DNA from: Chloroflexota bacterium
Lineage (GTDB): Bacteria > Chloroflexota > Dehalococcoidia > Lucifugimonadales > UBA826
Assembly: GCA_002722155.1 (NCBI GenBank)
Contig: PBKS01000015.1
Coordinates: 1-64,000 of the forward strand
Length of the DNA stretch: 64,000 nucleotides
Direction: 5' to 3'
Shown here: positions 18,104 through 27,372 of the stretch, in pieces
Layout of the letters: every line of letters starts with the position of its first letter
How positions within the stretch are numbered: position 1 is the first letter of the stretch
The notes under the pieces: model-generated
Told to the model about the DNA's origin: nothing
Databases searched by the model: none
The model's input: only the letters and a program-made list of their open reading frames with translations
Position numbers and translations under genes: made by a program

Positions 18104-18886
18104 TCAAATGCTGGTCAATGACTCTCCACGCCAACTCTCCGCATCATCACTTGGTTTATACCCTAGTTGCGCTTCAGAATTACTTATATCCCAAAACCTC
18201 CATTTGTTATTGGAAACACCATAGTAAATCCCAAATTTCAATTCGTAGGGAGCTTCAATGCATTTAGAGAATAAGTTAACCAGATCATGATGGCTGAGAA
18301 GAGTGGCAAATTGCCTTTGATTTGTTGGTTTCCCTTCGATGTTTAGGGTTCCTATACGGACTGACAGTGAACTTAAACCATATTGATCTGAATAAAATCG
18401 TCCTGCTGCCTCACCAAAGGCTTTGGCAATTCCATAAGGACCGTCAGGTCTAACTGGCATTTCAGTCGTAACCAAGGGAATAGAATCAGACTCAAGGCCA
18501 GTATAATCACCGTTCACTATTTTTTTATACGGATCATCCGTTTCATACATACCAGTAGCATGGTTTGAGCTTGCAAATATAACTCTTTTCACGCCGCAAA
18601 TTTTTGCTGCTTCCAAGGCATTCGCTGTACATCTCAAATTAACATCATGAATGACATCCCATTCACTAAACTGACTAGGATTACTAGCAAGGTCTATTAC
18701 CGTATCAATACCCGAAAAAGCCGGCAGTATTTCCTCAATATCAGAACAATCAGCCTTTAGAGTAGGGACCAGTTTAGATTCTATTAAATCTACCCCTGAC
18801 ACTTCATGATCTTTTTTTAATGATGCTGCCAATACGGTACCTACTAAACCAGATACTCCAGTAATTAAAATTCTTTTTTTTACCAT
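18104..18886 (-). CDS. NAD-dependent epimerase/dehydratase (uronate dehydrogenase-like)
   Basis: KRILITGVSGLVGTVLA; FASSNHATGMY; PDGPYGIAKAFGEAAGR. Confidence 0.8.
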   Translation of the reverse strand: MVKKRILITGVSGLVGTVLAASLKKDHEVSGVDLIESKLVPTLKADCSDIEEILPAFSGIDTVIDLASNPSQFSEWDVIHDVNLRCTANALEAAKICGVKRVIFASSNHATGMYETDDPYKKIVNGDYTGLESDSIPLVTTEMPVRPDGPYGIAKAFGEAAGRFYSDQYGLSSLSVRIGTLNIEGKPTNQRQFATLLSHHDLVNLFSKCIEAPYELKFGIYYGVSNNKWRFWDISNSEAQLGYKPSDDAESWRGESLTSI

Positions 18887-19143
18887 TTCCTACAACCTCC
18901 GGGAATACGATTGTAATAAAGAAGACCCCTAAATCACCAATATAACCTTTTGAAAGAGATAATTTCAGATTAGCAGACCTTTCAAAACATGATTTTGGTC
19001 CAGTCAAACATTTAAATTAGGGATTTAGGGGTGTTCGGATAACGGAATGATATATATAATTCCGAAACTTTCTGAATTAGATTCTCCAAACAGACGGTTT
19101 GGCAGAGTCTGAAAAATTACCGATATTTAAGAGGTGCAAAGTT

Positions 19144-19287
19144 TTGGAAGCCTACTGCCTTAAGTGTAAAGGTCCACATGAAATCAAAGACCCAAAGGAA
19201 ATAACCCTTAAGAATGGGAGAGCCGCTACCCAAGGAAAATGTGGAGCATGTGGATCAAAAGTGTTTAGAATAGGAAAAGCTACGTAG
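19144..19287 (+). CDS. DUF5679-like zinc-ribbon protein (probable TTG start)
   Basis: LEAYCLKCKGPHEIKDPKEITLKNGRAATQGKCGACGSKVFRIGKAT; CxxC..CxxC; GAGGTG 7 nt upstream of TTG 19144. Confidence 0.7.
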   Translation: MEAYCLKCKGPHEIKDPKEITLKNGRAATQGKCGACGSKVFRIGKAT

Positions 19288-19320
19288 TTATATAGGATCA
19301 GCGCGAAAAGGGGAGAACCG

Positions 19321-20697
19321 ATGGCAACAACAACTGCTTTATCTGGAGAAGTAATTGAAGAACTGAAGCAACAGGCTACTGAACATTTTTGGCCTCACGC
19401 CCGACAAACTAACGATATGTTTGGCGACAACGGTCTGAAACTTGTAAGTGATTCAAAGGGAGTGTGGGTTTACGACGTAGAAGGAAACGAATGGTTTGAC
19501 ACTTTATCTGGAATGTGGCTGGTTAACATAGGCCACGGAAGGAAAGAAATCGCTGATGCAGTATACGAACAGATGCAAGGGATCTCCTACTCACCGGGCG
19601 GCACCCTCACCCCTGTCACTGCGGAATTAGCCGGAAGGGTTGCAAGGATAGCCCCGGACAAAGAATCAAGGGTCTATTTTGTCAGTGGGGGTTCTGAAGC
19701 TGTCGAAACTGCCCTCAAGATGGCAAAAAATTATCAAAAGAATATAGGGGAACCTACAAGGTATAAAGTTATAAGCCGGAAAGGTTCGTATCATGGGGCC
19801 ACTCATGCCTGCATGAGTCTCGGTGGCGGGGGCATAGCAGCCCCAATTAATTATGGACCTCTGATGCCTGGCAATATCCATATAGAACAGCCAGATGCAT
19901 ACAGAGGACGATGCTGTAGCGCCGAGGGAGGCTGCACATTACAATGTGCAAAAGATCTAGAAAGAGCCATCCTTCATGAAGGACCATCGACTGTTGCCGC
20001 ATTCATTGGAGAACCTATTTCAGCAGCATCGGGTATCCATATACCTCACCCTGAATACTGGCCTACAGTACGAGCAATTTGTGACAAATACGGTGTTGTA
20101 ATGATATGCGACGAAGTCATAAATGCCTTTGGGCGAACCGGCAAAATGTTTGCCACCGAACACTGGAACGTTAAACCAGACATTACTACTGTTGCAAAGG
20201 CTCTCACGAGTGGTTACCTACCGATCGGGGCCGCAATTGCTAGCAAAAAGATCGCGTCGGCCTTCGAGGGAGATGATGACGATACATTTCGGCACCTCAT
20301 TACGTTCGGAGGAAATCCAGCATCATGTGCTGCAGCTATTGCAAACCTAGACATCATGGAAAATGAAAACATAGTTGATAACGCAGCTACTATGGGGAGC
20401 TACATGTATGAACAATTGCAGCCATTATACGACCACAAAATAGTTGGTGATATTCGTGGTGGTAAAGGACTACTGAGCGCAGTTGAACTAGTAAAGGATA
20501 GAGAAAGTAAGGAAAAGTTTGACACCGAATTCAAGTTATATGACAAACTTACGGCCATTTTACAAAAACATATGATCCTTGGCAGAGCTGGAGATACCAT
20601 ACCCATTGCACCACCACTATGTATCACAAAAAATGAGATAGATCATTTCGTATCCCAGCTTGATTCAGCTTTAACGGAAATAGAAACCCAAGTATAA
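19321..20697 (+). CDS. Class III aminotransferase (omega-aminotransferase)
   Basis: VSGGSEAVETALKMAKNYQK, SRKGSYHGATHACMSLGG, ICDEVINAFGRTGKMFATEHWNVKPDITTVAKALTSGYLPIGA. Confidence 0.92.
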   Translation: MATTTALSGEVIEELKQQATEHFWPHARQTNDMFGDNGLKLVSDSKGVWVYDVEGNEWFDTLSGMWLVNIGHGRKEIADAVYEQMQGISYSPGGTLTPVTAELAGRVARIAPDKESRVYFVSGGSEAVETALKMAKNYQKNIGEPTRYKVISRKGSYHGATHACMSLGGGGIAAPINYGPLMPGNIHIEQPDAYRGRCCSAEGGCTLQCAKDLERAILHEGPSTVAAFIGEPISAASGIHIPHPEYWPTVRAICDKYGVVMICDEVINAFGRTGKMFATEHWNVKPDITTVAKALTSGYLPIGAAIASKKIASAFEGDDDDTFRHLITFGGNPASCAAAIANLDIMENENIVDNAATMGSYMYEQLQPLYDHKIVGDIRGGKGLLSAVELVKDRESKEKFDTEFKLYDKLTAILQKHMILGRAGDTIPIAPPLCITKNEIDHFVSQLDSALTEIETQV

Positions 20698-20705
20698 ATT
20701 CTGAT

Positions 20706-21824
20706 ATGGCACATGATGTTTGTATTGTTGGAGGAGGAATAGTTGGACTATCCTCCGCCTATTTTCTGGCCAAATCAGGACTATCTGTAAATGTCATAGA
20801 AAGGGATTCCATTGGCAGCCACGCCTCAGGATTTGCGTACGGAAGCCTAAGCCCGTTAGGTGAGGCAGGGAATGCTGAAGATATCTTACCGGAGCTAGAA
20901 ATAGCCCGAATAGGTATGGATGTGCATAACTTATTCGCAAAAGAATTAGTTGAGACCACTGGCATACAAACAGACCATCGATTTCGGCCTGCTTTAGATT
21001 TAATTTTCACTGAACCAGAGGCTGTCAAAGCAAAGGAACAAGTCGAATGGAGAGCAGACGAAAAGGGATACAAGGTCGAATGGCTCAGCAGCGATGAAGC
21101 TTTAAAAGTCATACCTCATATCTCTAATGAAATTTTAGGTGCTGTTCATACAGAGGGGGTCGCTGACATAGAACCATATAAATTGATGTTAGCGTTGACA
21201 CAAGGCTGTGAACTGCTGGGAGTCAATATCAGCCATGGAAACGTGATAAATGTGGTACGTAACGGATCTGAACTTCAGGTAACCACAGAAAGTGGTTCTG
21301 TTGCTTGCAAAAATGTGGTCTTGGCCATGGGGCCTTGGATGATTAATACAGCGGATTGGTTAGGTATAGACGTACCAATAAAACCTTTAAAAGGTCAGAT
21401 AGTCAGACTTAATTCCCCTAATGTCGACATTACATGTTCTGTTGGATGGAACGGAAATTATGCATGTACAAAGCCAGATGGTCTTCTGTGGGCCGGCACG
21501 ACCGAAGAAGACGTTGGCTTCGATGACAAACCAACAACAGCTGGCCGAGACCTAGTTATCCAAGCCCTGACAAAGATGATCCCACATTTGGAAGAGGCCA
21601 CCCTTGTGCAACATACAGCTTGCTTGAGACCACTTCCAATAGATGGCAAAATTATTTTAGGTCCAATTGCAAACGATGAAAATATTTTTTTAGCTACAGG
21701 TACAGGCAGAAAGGGTATTTTACTCGGTCCGGCTATGGGCACCATAATCTCACAACTTATAACAGGCCATAATCCAAAAATTGACATAACTTCTTTTAGT
21801 CCGTCGCGGTTCCAAAATGTTTAA
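20706..21824 (+). CDS. FAD-dependent oxidoreductase (DAO family)
   Basis: MAHDVCIVGGGIVGLSSAYFLAKSGLSVNVIERDSIG; LATGTGRKGILLGPAMG. Confidence 0.88.
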   Translation: MAHDVCIVGGGIVGLSSAYFLAKSGLSVNVIERDSIGSHASGFAYGSLSPLGEAGNAEDILPELEIARIGMDVHNLFAKELVETTGIQTDHRFRPALDLIFTEPEAVKAKEQVEWRADEKGYKVEWLSSDEALKVIPHISNEILGAVHTEGVADIEPYKLMLALTQGCELLGVNISHGNVINVVRNGSELQVTTESGSVACKNVVLAMGPWMINTADWLGIDVPIKPLKGQIVRLNSPNVDITCSVGWNGNYACTKPDGLLWAGTTEEDVGFDDKPTTAGRDLVIQALTKMIPHLEEATLVQHTACLRPLPIDGKIILGPIANDENIFLATGTGRKGILLGPAMGTIISQLITGHNPKIDITSFSPSRFQNV

Positions 21825-21827
21825 ATC

Positions 21828-22442
21828 TTATTGAAGCGGCGAGAAATCAAAAGGTAACAATATTTTATTTTCTTGCTTGAGAGGAGCAATGCCTCCCTTA
21901 GGGGGCCATATTCCTTGCTTTATGGTCTCTGTTCTAATATTTGTCCGACTCTCCAAGGAATCATATGCCCACATGTGTATAAATTTGTTTAGATCACCAA
22001 CGTCCGAGTACCAACAACCTACCAACGGAGAATATTCCTCCCTTTTTTCGATCGCCCCACCCCATGCATCTAATACTTTGGGAATTTCGCCTGGTTTATA
22101 CGTATAGACTCTCATCTCATATACTGGACCGATATTTTGGGGTTCAAGTGGTCTCATAAAAGGTGCTGGCAGCATAATTTCACTGTTCATATTTAAAACT
22201 ATTTCATCATTATCAGGCGGCCAATCTCCTTCTGATACAGCCTTGTATCTAGTCTCGGCTCTATGATTTGCATCATCATACGGCCATATATGCACTACTT
22301 GGTTAAGTGGCCCTATTTCCGTATACCAAAACCCTCCCAAATCAGAAAATTTCAGCCGTCCCTCCAATTTAAGCTTAGTATTTTCACCAAACTGGTCCAC
22401 CGTCCTGGGTTTGATGTCGTAGGTACGTAATTCATATATCAT
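21828..22442 (-). CDS. NIPSNAP family protein
   Basis: MIYELRTYDIKPRTVDQF...VYEMRVYTYKPGEIPKVLDAW tandem NIPSNAP-type halves; FIHMWAYDSLESR. Confidence 0.85.
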   Translation of the reverse strand: MIYELRTYDIKPRTVDQFGENTKLKLEGRLKFSDLGGFWYTEIGPLNQVVHIWPYDDANHRAETRYKAVSEGDWPPDNDEIVLNMNSEIMLPAPFMRPLEPQNIGPVYEMRVYTYKPGEIPKVLDAWGGAIEKREEYSPLVGCWYSDVGDLNKFIHMWAYDSLESRTNIRTETIKQGIWPPKGGIAPLKQENKILLPFDFSPLQ

Positions 22443-22587
22443 GCCAATGCTCCCGCCTAAAACAAACAAAATATTCTCTTGACACAACCCTAACATAATA
22501 GAATTAAATTAAATATTAGGGTTTGTTAAGAGACCCTGAAAAGCAACGCAAATTGTTACATAGCTGAAAATCGAGGAAGGACGTGAG

Positions 22588-23574
22588 TTGAAAGTATTAA
22601 TAACTGGGGGAGCTGGGTATATTGGGAGCATGGTTAGCCATGTTTTATCAGATCACGGACATCAACCGATCATAATGGACTCTATGACCACAGGATCTCC
22701 GCAGCTAGTAAAACAGTTCCCATCATATGTTGGAGATATCGCTGACAAAAATCTGATAAAGGCTATCATCAACCAACATTCTGACCTCCAAAGTGTGGTC
22801 CATTGCGCCGGAAAAATCCTTGTGCCTGAGTCAGTTATGCATCCTGATCAATATTATTATGAAAATGTAAGCAAGTCGCTTGAACTCTTTACGAATCTAA
22901 ACTCCTTCGGAATCAACAAAATTCTATTCAGCTCCAGTGCCTCGATATATGAAGCCAACAATGGAGAAATTGTCAATGAAAATTCTCCTTTAAAGCCATT
23001 AAGCCCCTACGCTAAAAATAAGCTGGTTCTAGAAATGATATTAGAGGATTTTTGCAAGGCCTTCGGTATGAAGGCCGTTGCCTTGAGATACTTCAACCCC
23101 ATTGGGGCTGATCCGAAGATGAGATGTGGACCTGGCTTAACCAACACCTCGCACCTTCTGGGAAATTTAGTCAGGGTGGCGGAAGGAATAACAAATGACA
23201 TCAAGATCACTGGCTTTAACTGGCCCACCAAAGATGGAACAGGAGTGAGGGATTATATTCATGTCTGGGATCTAGCTCAGGCTCACATAGCTGCTTTGGA
23301 ATTTTTGGATTCTACATTTCCTTCCGAATCCAATTTTGAAAAAATAAATGTTGGCGGCGGGAATCCCACGACTGTATTGGAATTCATAGAAATTTTTGAG
23401 GAAGTATATGGCAGTCAAATAACGACCATAAAAGCCCCATCGCGAGCCGGGGATACAGCCGGAGCATTCGCAAGCATAGAAAAAGCTGCTGAGTTGCTGA
23501 ATTGGACCCCAAGAATGTCTCTAGAGCAAGGTATAGCCGACACCATAAAATGGCACAGAAAAATGAATGGATAA
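22588..23574 (+). CDS. galE: UDP-glucose 4-epimerase
   Basis: MKVLITGGAGYIGSMVSHVL; ILFSSSASIYE; SPYAKNKLVLEMIL; ALRYFNPIGADP; GTGVRDYIHVWDLAQAH. Confidence 0.92.
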   Translation: MKVLITGGAGYIGSMVSHVLSDHGHQPIIMDSMTTGSPQLVKQFPSYVGDIADKNLIKAIINQHSDLQSVVHCAGKILVPESVMHPDQYYYENVSKSLELFTNLNSFGINKILFSSSASIYEANNGEIVNENSPLKPLSPYAKNKLVLEMILEDFCKAFGMKAVALRYFNPIGADPKMRCGPGLTNTSHLLGNLVRVAEGITNDIKITGFNWPTKDGTGVRDYIHVWDLAQAHIAALEFLDSTFPSESNFEKINVGGGNPTTVLEFIEIFEEVYGSQITTIKAPSRAGDTAGAFASIEKAAELLNWTPRMSLEQGIADTIKWHRKMNG

Positions 23575-23639
23575 CCAAGGTTGCGGTATTCCTTCGATTC
23601 AGTACAATTCTGTTACCTAGTTCCCAAGGAGGAATTAAC

Positions 23640-25133
23640 TTGTCTACATTATCAAATTTAATCGCAAATCACCCAACGGGGAAAAACGCAATATTGATAC
23701 CTAATGGGCCAACTACAACATACGGCCAATTCGCTGATCAAATAGAGCGAATCTCGGAAACACTCTCCGCTGCAGGAGTAGAAAAAGGACGGACTGTCTC
23801 AATAGTGCTAGAAAACAGTCTCGATTTTATGATCACATTTCTCGCGGTGACGGGCACTGGGGCAATAGCAGCTCCTCTTAACCCAGCGTACACAAATGAA
23901 GAATTTAAATTCTACATGGAAGATACCGAATCACAATTAGTAATCATTTCTCCAAATGCGGACACTGCGAAGGATGCGGCAACCGAACTAGATATACCAA
24001 TCGCGACCGCCGTATTGGACAGTGACGGTCAGTTGTCAATATCTAAATCAGGTTCTCTATTAACCGCAAGGTCATCTGTAGAAACTCCATCAGATGATGA
24101 TATAGCTCTTTTCCTTCACACATCTGGAACTACCAGTCGGCCAAAAGGAGTTCCGCTCACTCATGGCAACCTCATGGCATCTTTAGAAAATATTGTGAAT
24201 ACCTACAGGCTTACGCAGGATGACTTAGCTATGGTGGTCATGCCTCTATTTCATGTCCACGGACTTATAGGGGTTTCATTGTCGGCTCTGAAAAGTGGTG
24301 GCAGCATGGTTATCCCCTCTAGGTTCAGTGCAGGTAGTTTCTGGAAAATACAAAAGGAAACTAACGCTACATGGTATTCCGCAGTCCCCACCATTCATCA
24401 AATATTGCTTATGAGAGCCGATGAAGATAACGCTCCTAAAGAATCCTTTCGTTTCATCCGGTCATGTTCAGCAGCCTTGGCACCTTCAGTTTTTAATCAA
24501 CTTGAGGATAGGTTCGGGGCACCGGTGTTGGAGGCCTACGGTATGACAGAAGCATCACACCAAATGTCATCAAATCTTTTACCTCCAGGGGCCAGAAACC
24601 CAGGTACAGTTGGGAGTGGCACTGGGGTGGAGATCGGTATCATGAATGAAGATGGAGTTCTTTTGGGTACCAACAAAACAGGAGAGGTAGTTATTAAGGG
24701 ACCAAACGTCACTCATGGTTACCACAACAATCCAGAGGCAAATCTAGAAGCATTTACAAATGGCTGGTTTAGGACTGGAGACCAAGGCATTTTATCTACA
24801 GAATCGATACTTACTTTGACCGGAAGACTAAAGGAATTAATCAACCGAGCTGGAGAAAAAATCTCTCCCCTGGAGGTGGATGCGGCAATCCTACAACACC
24901 CTGGGGTATCAGAGGCAGTATGCTTTGGTGTACCGGACGAAAAATATGGAGAAGCCGTCCAAGCAGCAGTAGTGATATCTTCCAGTACAACTGAAAGTGA
25001 CATTCAGGCTTTTTGCGGTCAACATTTAGCAGATTTCAAGATCCCAGACCGTGTATACATAGTGGATGAACTTCCTCGTACTGCCACTGGCAAAATTCAG
25101 CGTAGACATGTAGCAGCAAAATTTGCAGAATAA
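23640..25133 (+). CDS. AMP-dependent acyl-CoA synthetase (oxalyl-CoA synthetase/Pcs60-like)
   Basis: FLHTSGTTSRPKGVPLTHGNL, MPLFHVHGLIGVSLSALKSGGS, GYHNNPEANLEAF, LTGRLKELINRAGEKISPLEV, PRTATGKIQRR. TTG start with AAGGAGG upstream. Confidence 0.85.
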   Translation: MSTLSNLIANHPTGKNAILIPNGPTTTYGQFADQIERISETLSAAGVEKGRTVSIVLENSLDFMITFLAVTGTGAIAAPLNPAYTNEEFKFYMEDTESQLVIISPNADTAKDAATELDIPIATAVLDSDGQLSISKSGSLLTARSSVETPSDDDIALFLHTSGTTSRPKGVPLTHGNLMASLENIVNTYRLTQDDLAMVVMPLFHVHGLIGVSLSALKSGGSMVIPSRFSAGSFWKIQKETNATWYSAVPTIHQILLMRADEDNAPKESFRFIRSCSAALAPSVFNQLEDRFGAPVLEAYGMTEASHQMSSNLLPPGARNPGTVGSGTGVEIGIMNEDGVLLGTNKTGEVVIKGPNVTHGYHNNPEANLEAFTNGWFRTGDQGILSTESILTLTGRLKELINRAGEKISPLEVDAAILQHPGVSEAVCFGVPDEKYGEAVQAAVVISSSTTESDIQAFCGQHLADFKIPDRVYIVDELPRTATGKIQRRHVAAKFAE

Positions 25134-25157
25134 TAACTATTTGAGGTGATTAATTAA

Positions 25158-25886
25158 ATGGACGAAAATAACCTATCCAAAGTAAAAGCGATGACGTTTG
25201 ACGTGTTCGGAACGGTAGTTGATTGGCGTAGTAGCGTTGCCAGAGAGATAAAGAAAATGGGTCTTAAAAAAGGATTCACCTTGGATTGGGATAAATTCGC
25301 TGATGAATGGAGATCAGGATACCAGCCCTCAATGAATAAAGTTCGGACTGGTGAACTTCCATGGACGAAAATAGACAATCTCCACAGGTTAATACTCGAT
25401 GAAATGCTCCTACGGCATCAAATTACCAACCTGACAGAAGAAGAAGCCGAATATCTCAACAGAGCCTGGCATAGGCTCGATCCTTGGCCCGACTCAGTAG
25501 AAGGTCTCACTCTCCTTAAAAAGGATTATGTAATAAGCACTCTTTCAAATGGAAACGTTGCCTTGCTGGTCAATATGGCCAAATATGGTGGTTTGCCTTG
25601 GGACACGGTTCTTTCTGCTGAAATTGCTAGACACTACAAACCAGACGCTGAAGCCTACTTGAGTACAGGGGAATATCTTGGATTTCCAATAGATCAAGTC
25701 ATGATGGTCGCTGCCCATAAAAATGACTTGAAGGCGGCCAAAAGTAACGGGATGATGACTGCTTATGTTCCTAGACCCAATGAGCATGGAACAAATACAA
25801 TTGTTGATTACGAAAAAGAAGATTACATAGATATAGTCGTGGATGATCTAATAGATTTATCAAAGAAGATGACTTCTATTAAATAA
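25158..25886 (+). CDS. Haloacid dehalogenase type II (HAD superfamily)
   Basis: AMTFDVFGTVVDWRSSV; STLSNGNVALLVNMAKYGGLPWDTVLSAE; YKPDAEAYLSTGEYLG. Confidence 0.85.
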   Translation: MDENNLSKVKAMTFDVFGTVVDWRSSVAREIKKMGLKKGFTLDWDKFADEWRSGYQPSMNKVRTGELPWTKIDNLHRLILDEMLLRHQITNLTEEEAEYLNRAWHRLDPWPDSVEGLTLLKKDYVISTLSNGNVALLVNMAKYGGLPWDTVLSAEIARHYKPDAEAYLSTGEYLGFPIDQVMMVAAHKNDLKAAKSNGMMTAYVPRPNEHGTNTIVDYEKEDYIDIVVDDLIDLSKKMTSIK

Positions 25887-25911
25887 TTTACTTAGTAATC
25901 AGCAGCAAAAT

Positions 25912-27108
25912 ATGACAACACCATCTGGAAATATACTCGTTATGCAATCCGGAGGGTCAACCCCCGTTATAAACAGTACCTTGGCTGGCCTTATCAAAAA
26001 CAGTCAAAAACTCTACCCAAAAAGCCGCATTTATGGGAGTGTTCATGGGATTGAAGGCGCGATATCTGGCAAAATACCTGATATTACTGATATATCTAAC
26101 TCTCAGTTAGAATCCTTGGCAAAAATTCCTGGCGCTGCATTGGGAAGTAGCAGACACAAATTGCTCTCTGATGATTTTGAACCTTTATTGAAAACCTTGC
26201 AATCTCATGACATAAGAATTTTTCACATTATAGGTGGTAATGATTCGGCCGAGACTGGACTGAATGTGTCAGTTGCAGCCCAAAAGATCGATTACGAGTT
26301 GCAAGTCATTAATTTGCCTAAGACTATCGACAACGACATAGTTATAACCGATCATTGTCCAGGTTATGGTAGTGCTGCCAGATTCATAAGCCAAGCGACA
26401 TTTGGTGCTGGTCGAGATGCAGAATCAATGGGAGTAAACTCCCCTATTTGCATAATTGAAGTTATGGGCAGAGATTCAGGTTGGTTGGCAGCAGCCAGTT
26501 CCTTCTATAAGAAAACTAACAGAGACGCCCCCCACTTTATAGGAATCCCAGAGGTTCCATTCTCCGAAAAAGACTTCCTTATTTCTATTGAAACCTCTTA
26601 CAGAAATAATGGGTACGCGGTCGGAGTGATCTCAGAAAAAATCAGATCTATAGAAGGTACTTTAAGCGACCAACAGCTGCCGATACTCACAGACGATTTC
26701 GGGCACAATTATTTTGAAAGCCCTAGCAAATATTTATCACAACTCGTCGAGCAACAAATAGGAGTAAGATGCAGATGGGAAAAACCTGGTACGATCCAAC
26801 GTTCCCTGATGGACTCAATCTCAACAACAGATCAAAAAGAAGCCTACAAAATAGGTGAAAAGGCAGTGGAAATTTCTCGATCTGATATGAGTGAAATTAT
26901 ACTGACTATTTCAAGGTCGGATAAGCCAGACTACAACTATTCCATAGAATACGCTGATCTAAAAGAAGTAGCAGGGAAAACCAAATATTTGCCAGAAGAA
27001 TACAGGCCTGACAAACAAGGAAATACCAGCGATTTATTTAAATCTTATCTGCGTCCTTTGCTAGGAAATCCCGTGTACGACACTGAACCTATATTTAGCC
27101 TACGATGA
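25912..27108 (+). CDS. 6-phosphofructokinase, PPi-type signature
   Basis: MQSGGSTPVINST; HIIGGNDSAETG; NLPKTIDNDIVITDHCPGYGSAARFI; VMGRDSGWLAAAS. Confidence 0.88.
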   Translation: MTTPSGNILVMQSGGSTPVINSTLAGLIKNSQKLYPKSRIYGSVHGIEGAISGKIPDITDISNSQLESLAKIPGAALGSSRHKLLSDDFEPLLKTLQSHDIRIFHIIGGNDSAETGLNVSVAAQKIDYELQVINLPKTIDNDIVITDHCPGYGSAARFISQATFGAGRDAESMGVNSPICIIEVMGRDSGWLAAASSFYKKTNRDAPHFIGIPEVPFSEKDFLISIETSYRNNGYAVGVISEKIRSIEGTLSDQQLPILTDDFGHNYFESPSKYLSQLVEQQIGVRCRWEKPGTIQRSLMDSISTTDQKEAYKIGEKAVEISRSDMSEIILTISRSDKPDYNYSIEYADLKEVAGKTKYLPEEYRPDKQGNTSDLFKSYLRPLLGNPVYDTEPIFSLR

Positions 27109-27164
27109 AATTGACTGAATTAACGCTCTAATGTACGATTTTTCCACAAACTAAATAGCCAAAG

Positions 27165-27290
27165 CTTATCTAGAGTGGCTGAGGGACTGGCCCTTGGACG
27201 CCCGGCAACCGACTTGCATAAATGCTAAGAAAATTTATGAAAATACGGTGCCAATTCCAGCGGGAGATTAAAGTACCCGAAAGATGAGAG
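27165..27290 (+). ncRNA. SAM-I (S-box) riboswitch aptamer
   Basis: CTTATCTAGAGTGGCTGAGGGACTGGCCC..GACGCCCGGCAACC...GGTGCCAATTCCAGC...GAAAGATGAG matches the S-box consensus. Confidence 0.95.
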
Positions 27291-27312
27291 AAAAATCTTT
27301 AATTAATTCAGT

Positions 27313-27340
27313 AACTTCTCTCTTTGGGAAGTTTTTTTTT
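27313..27340 (+). terminator. Intrinsic terminator of the SAM riboswitch expression platform
   Basis: AACTTCTCTCTTTGGGAAGTTTTTTTTT: hairpin followed by U-tract, between aptamer and mtnP start. Confidence 0.88.
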
Positions 27341-27372
27341 GGTGAAAAATTATCAAAACTCAAAATAACAAT

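Noticed and set aside
18804-19007. 67-aa minus-strand ORF upstream of the epimerase
   Set aside because: Overlaps the epimerase N-terminus out of frame; no SD or homology.
19801-19818. Short inverted repeat actcatg..catgagt in the class III aminotransferase gene
   Set aside because: Only 7-bp arms within coding sequence; expected by chance.
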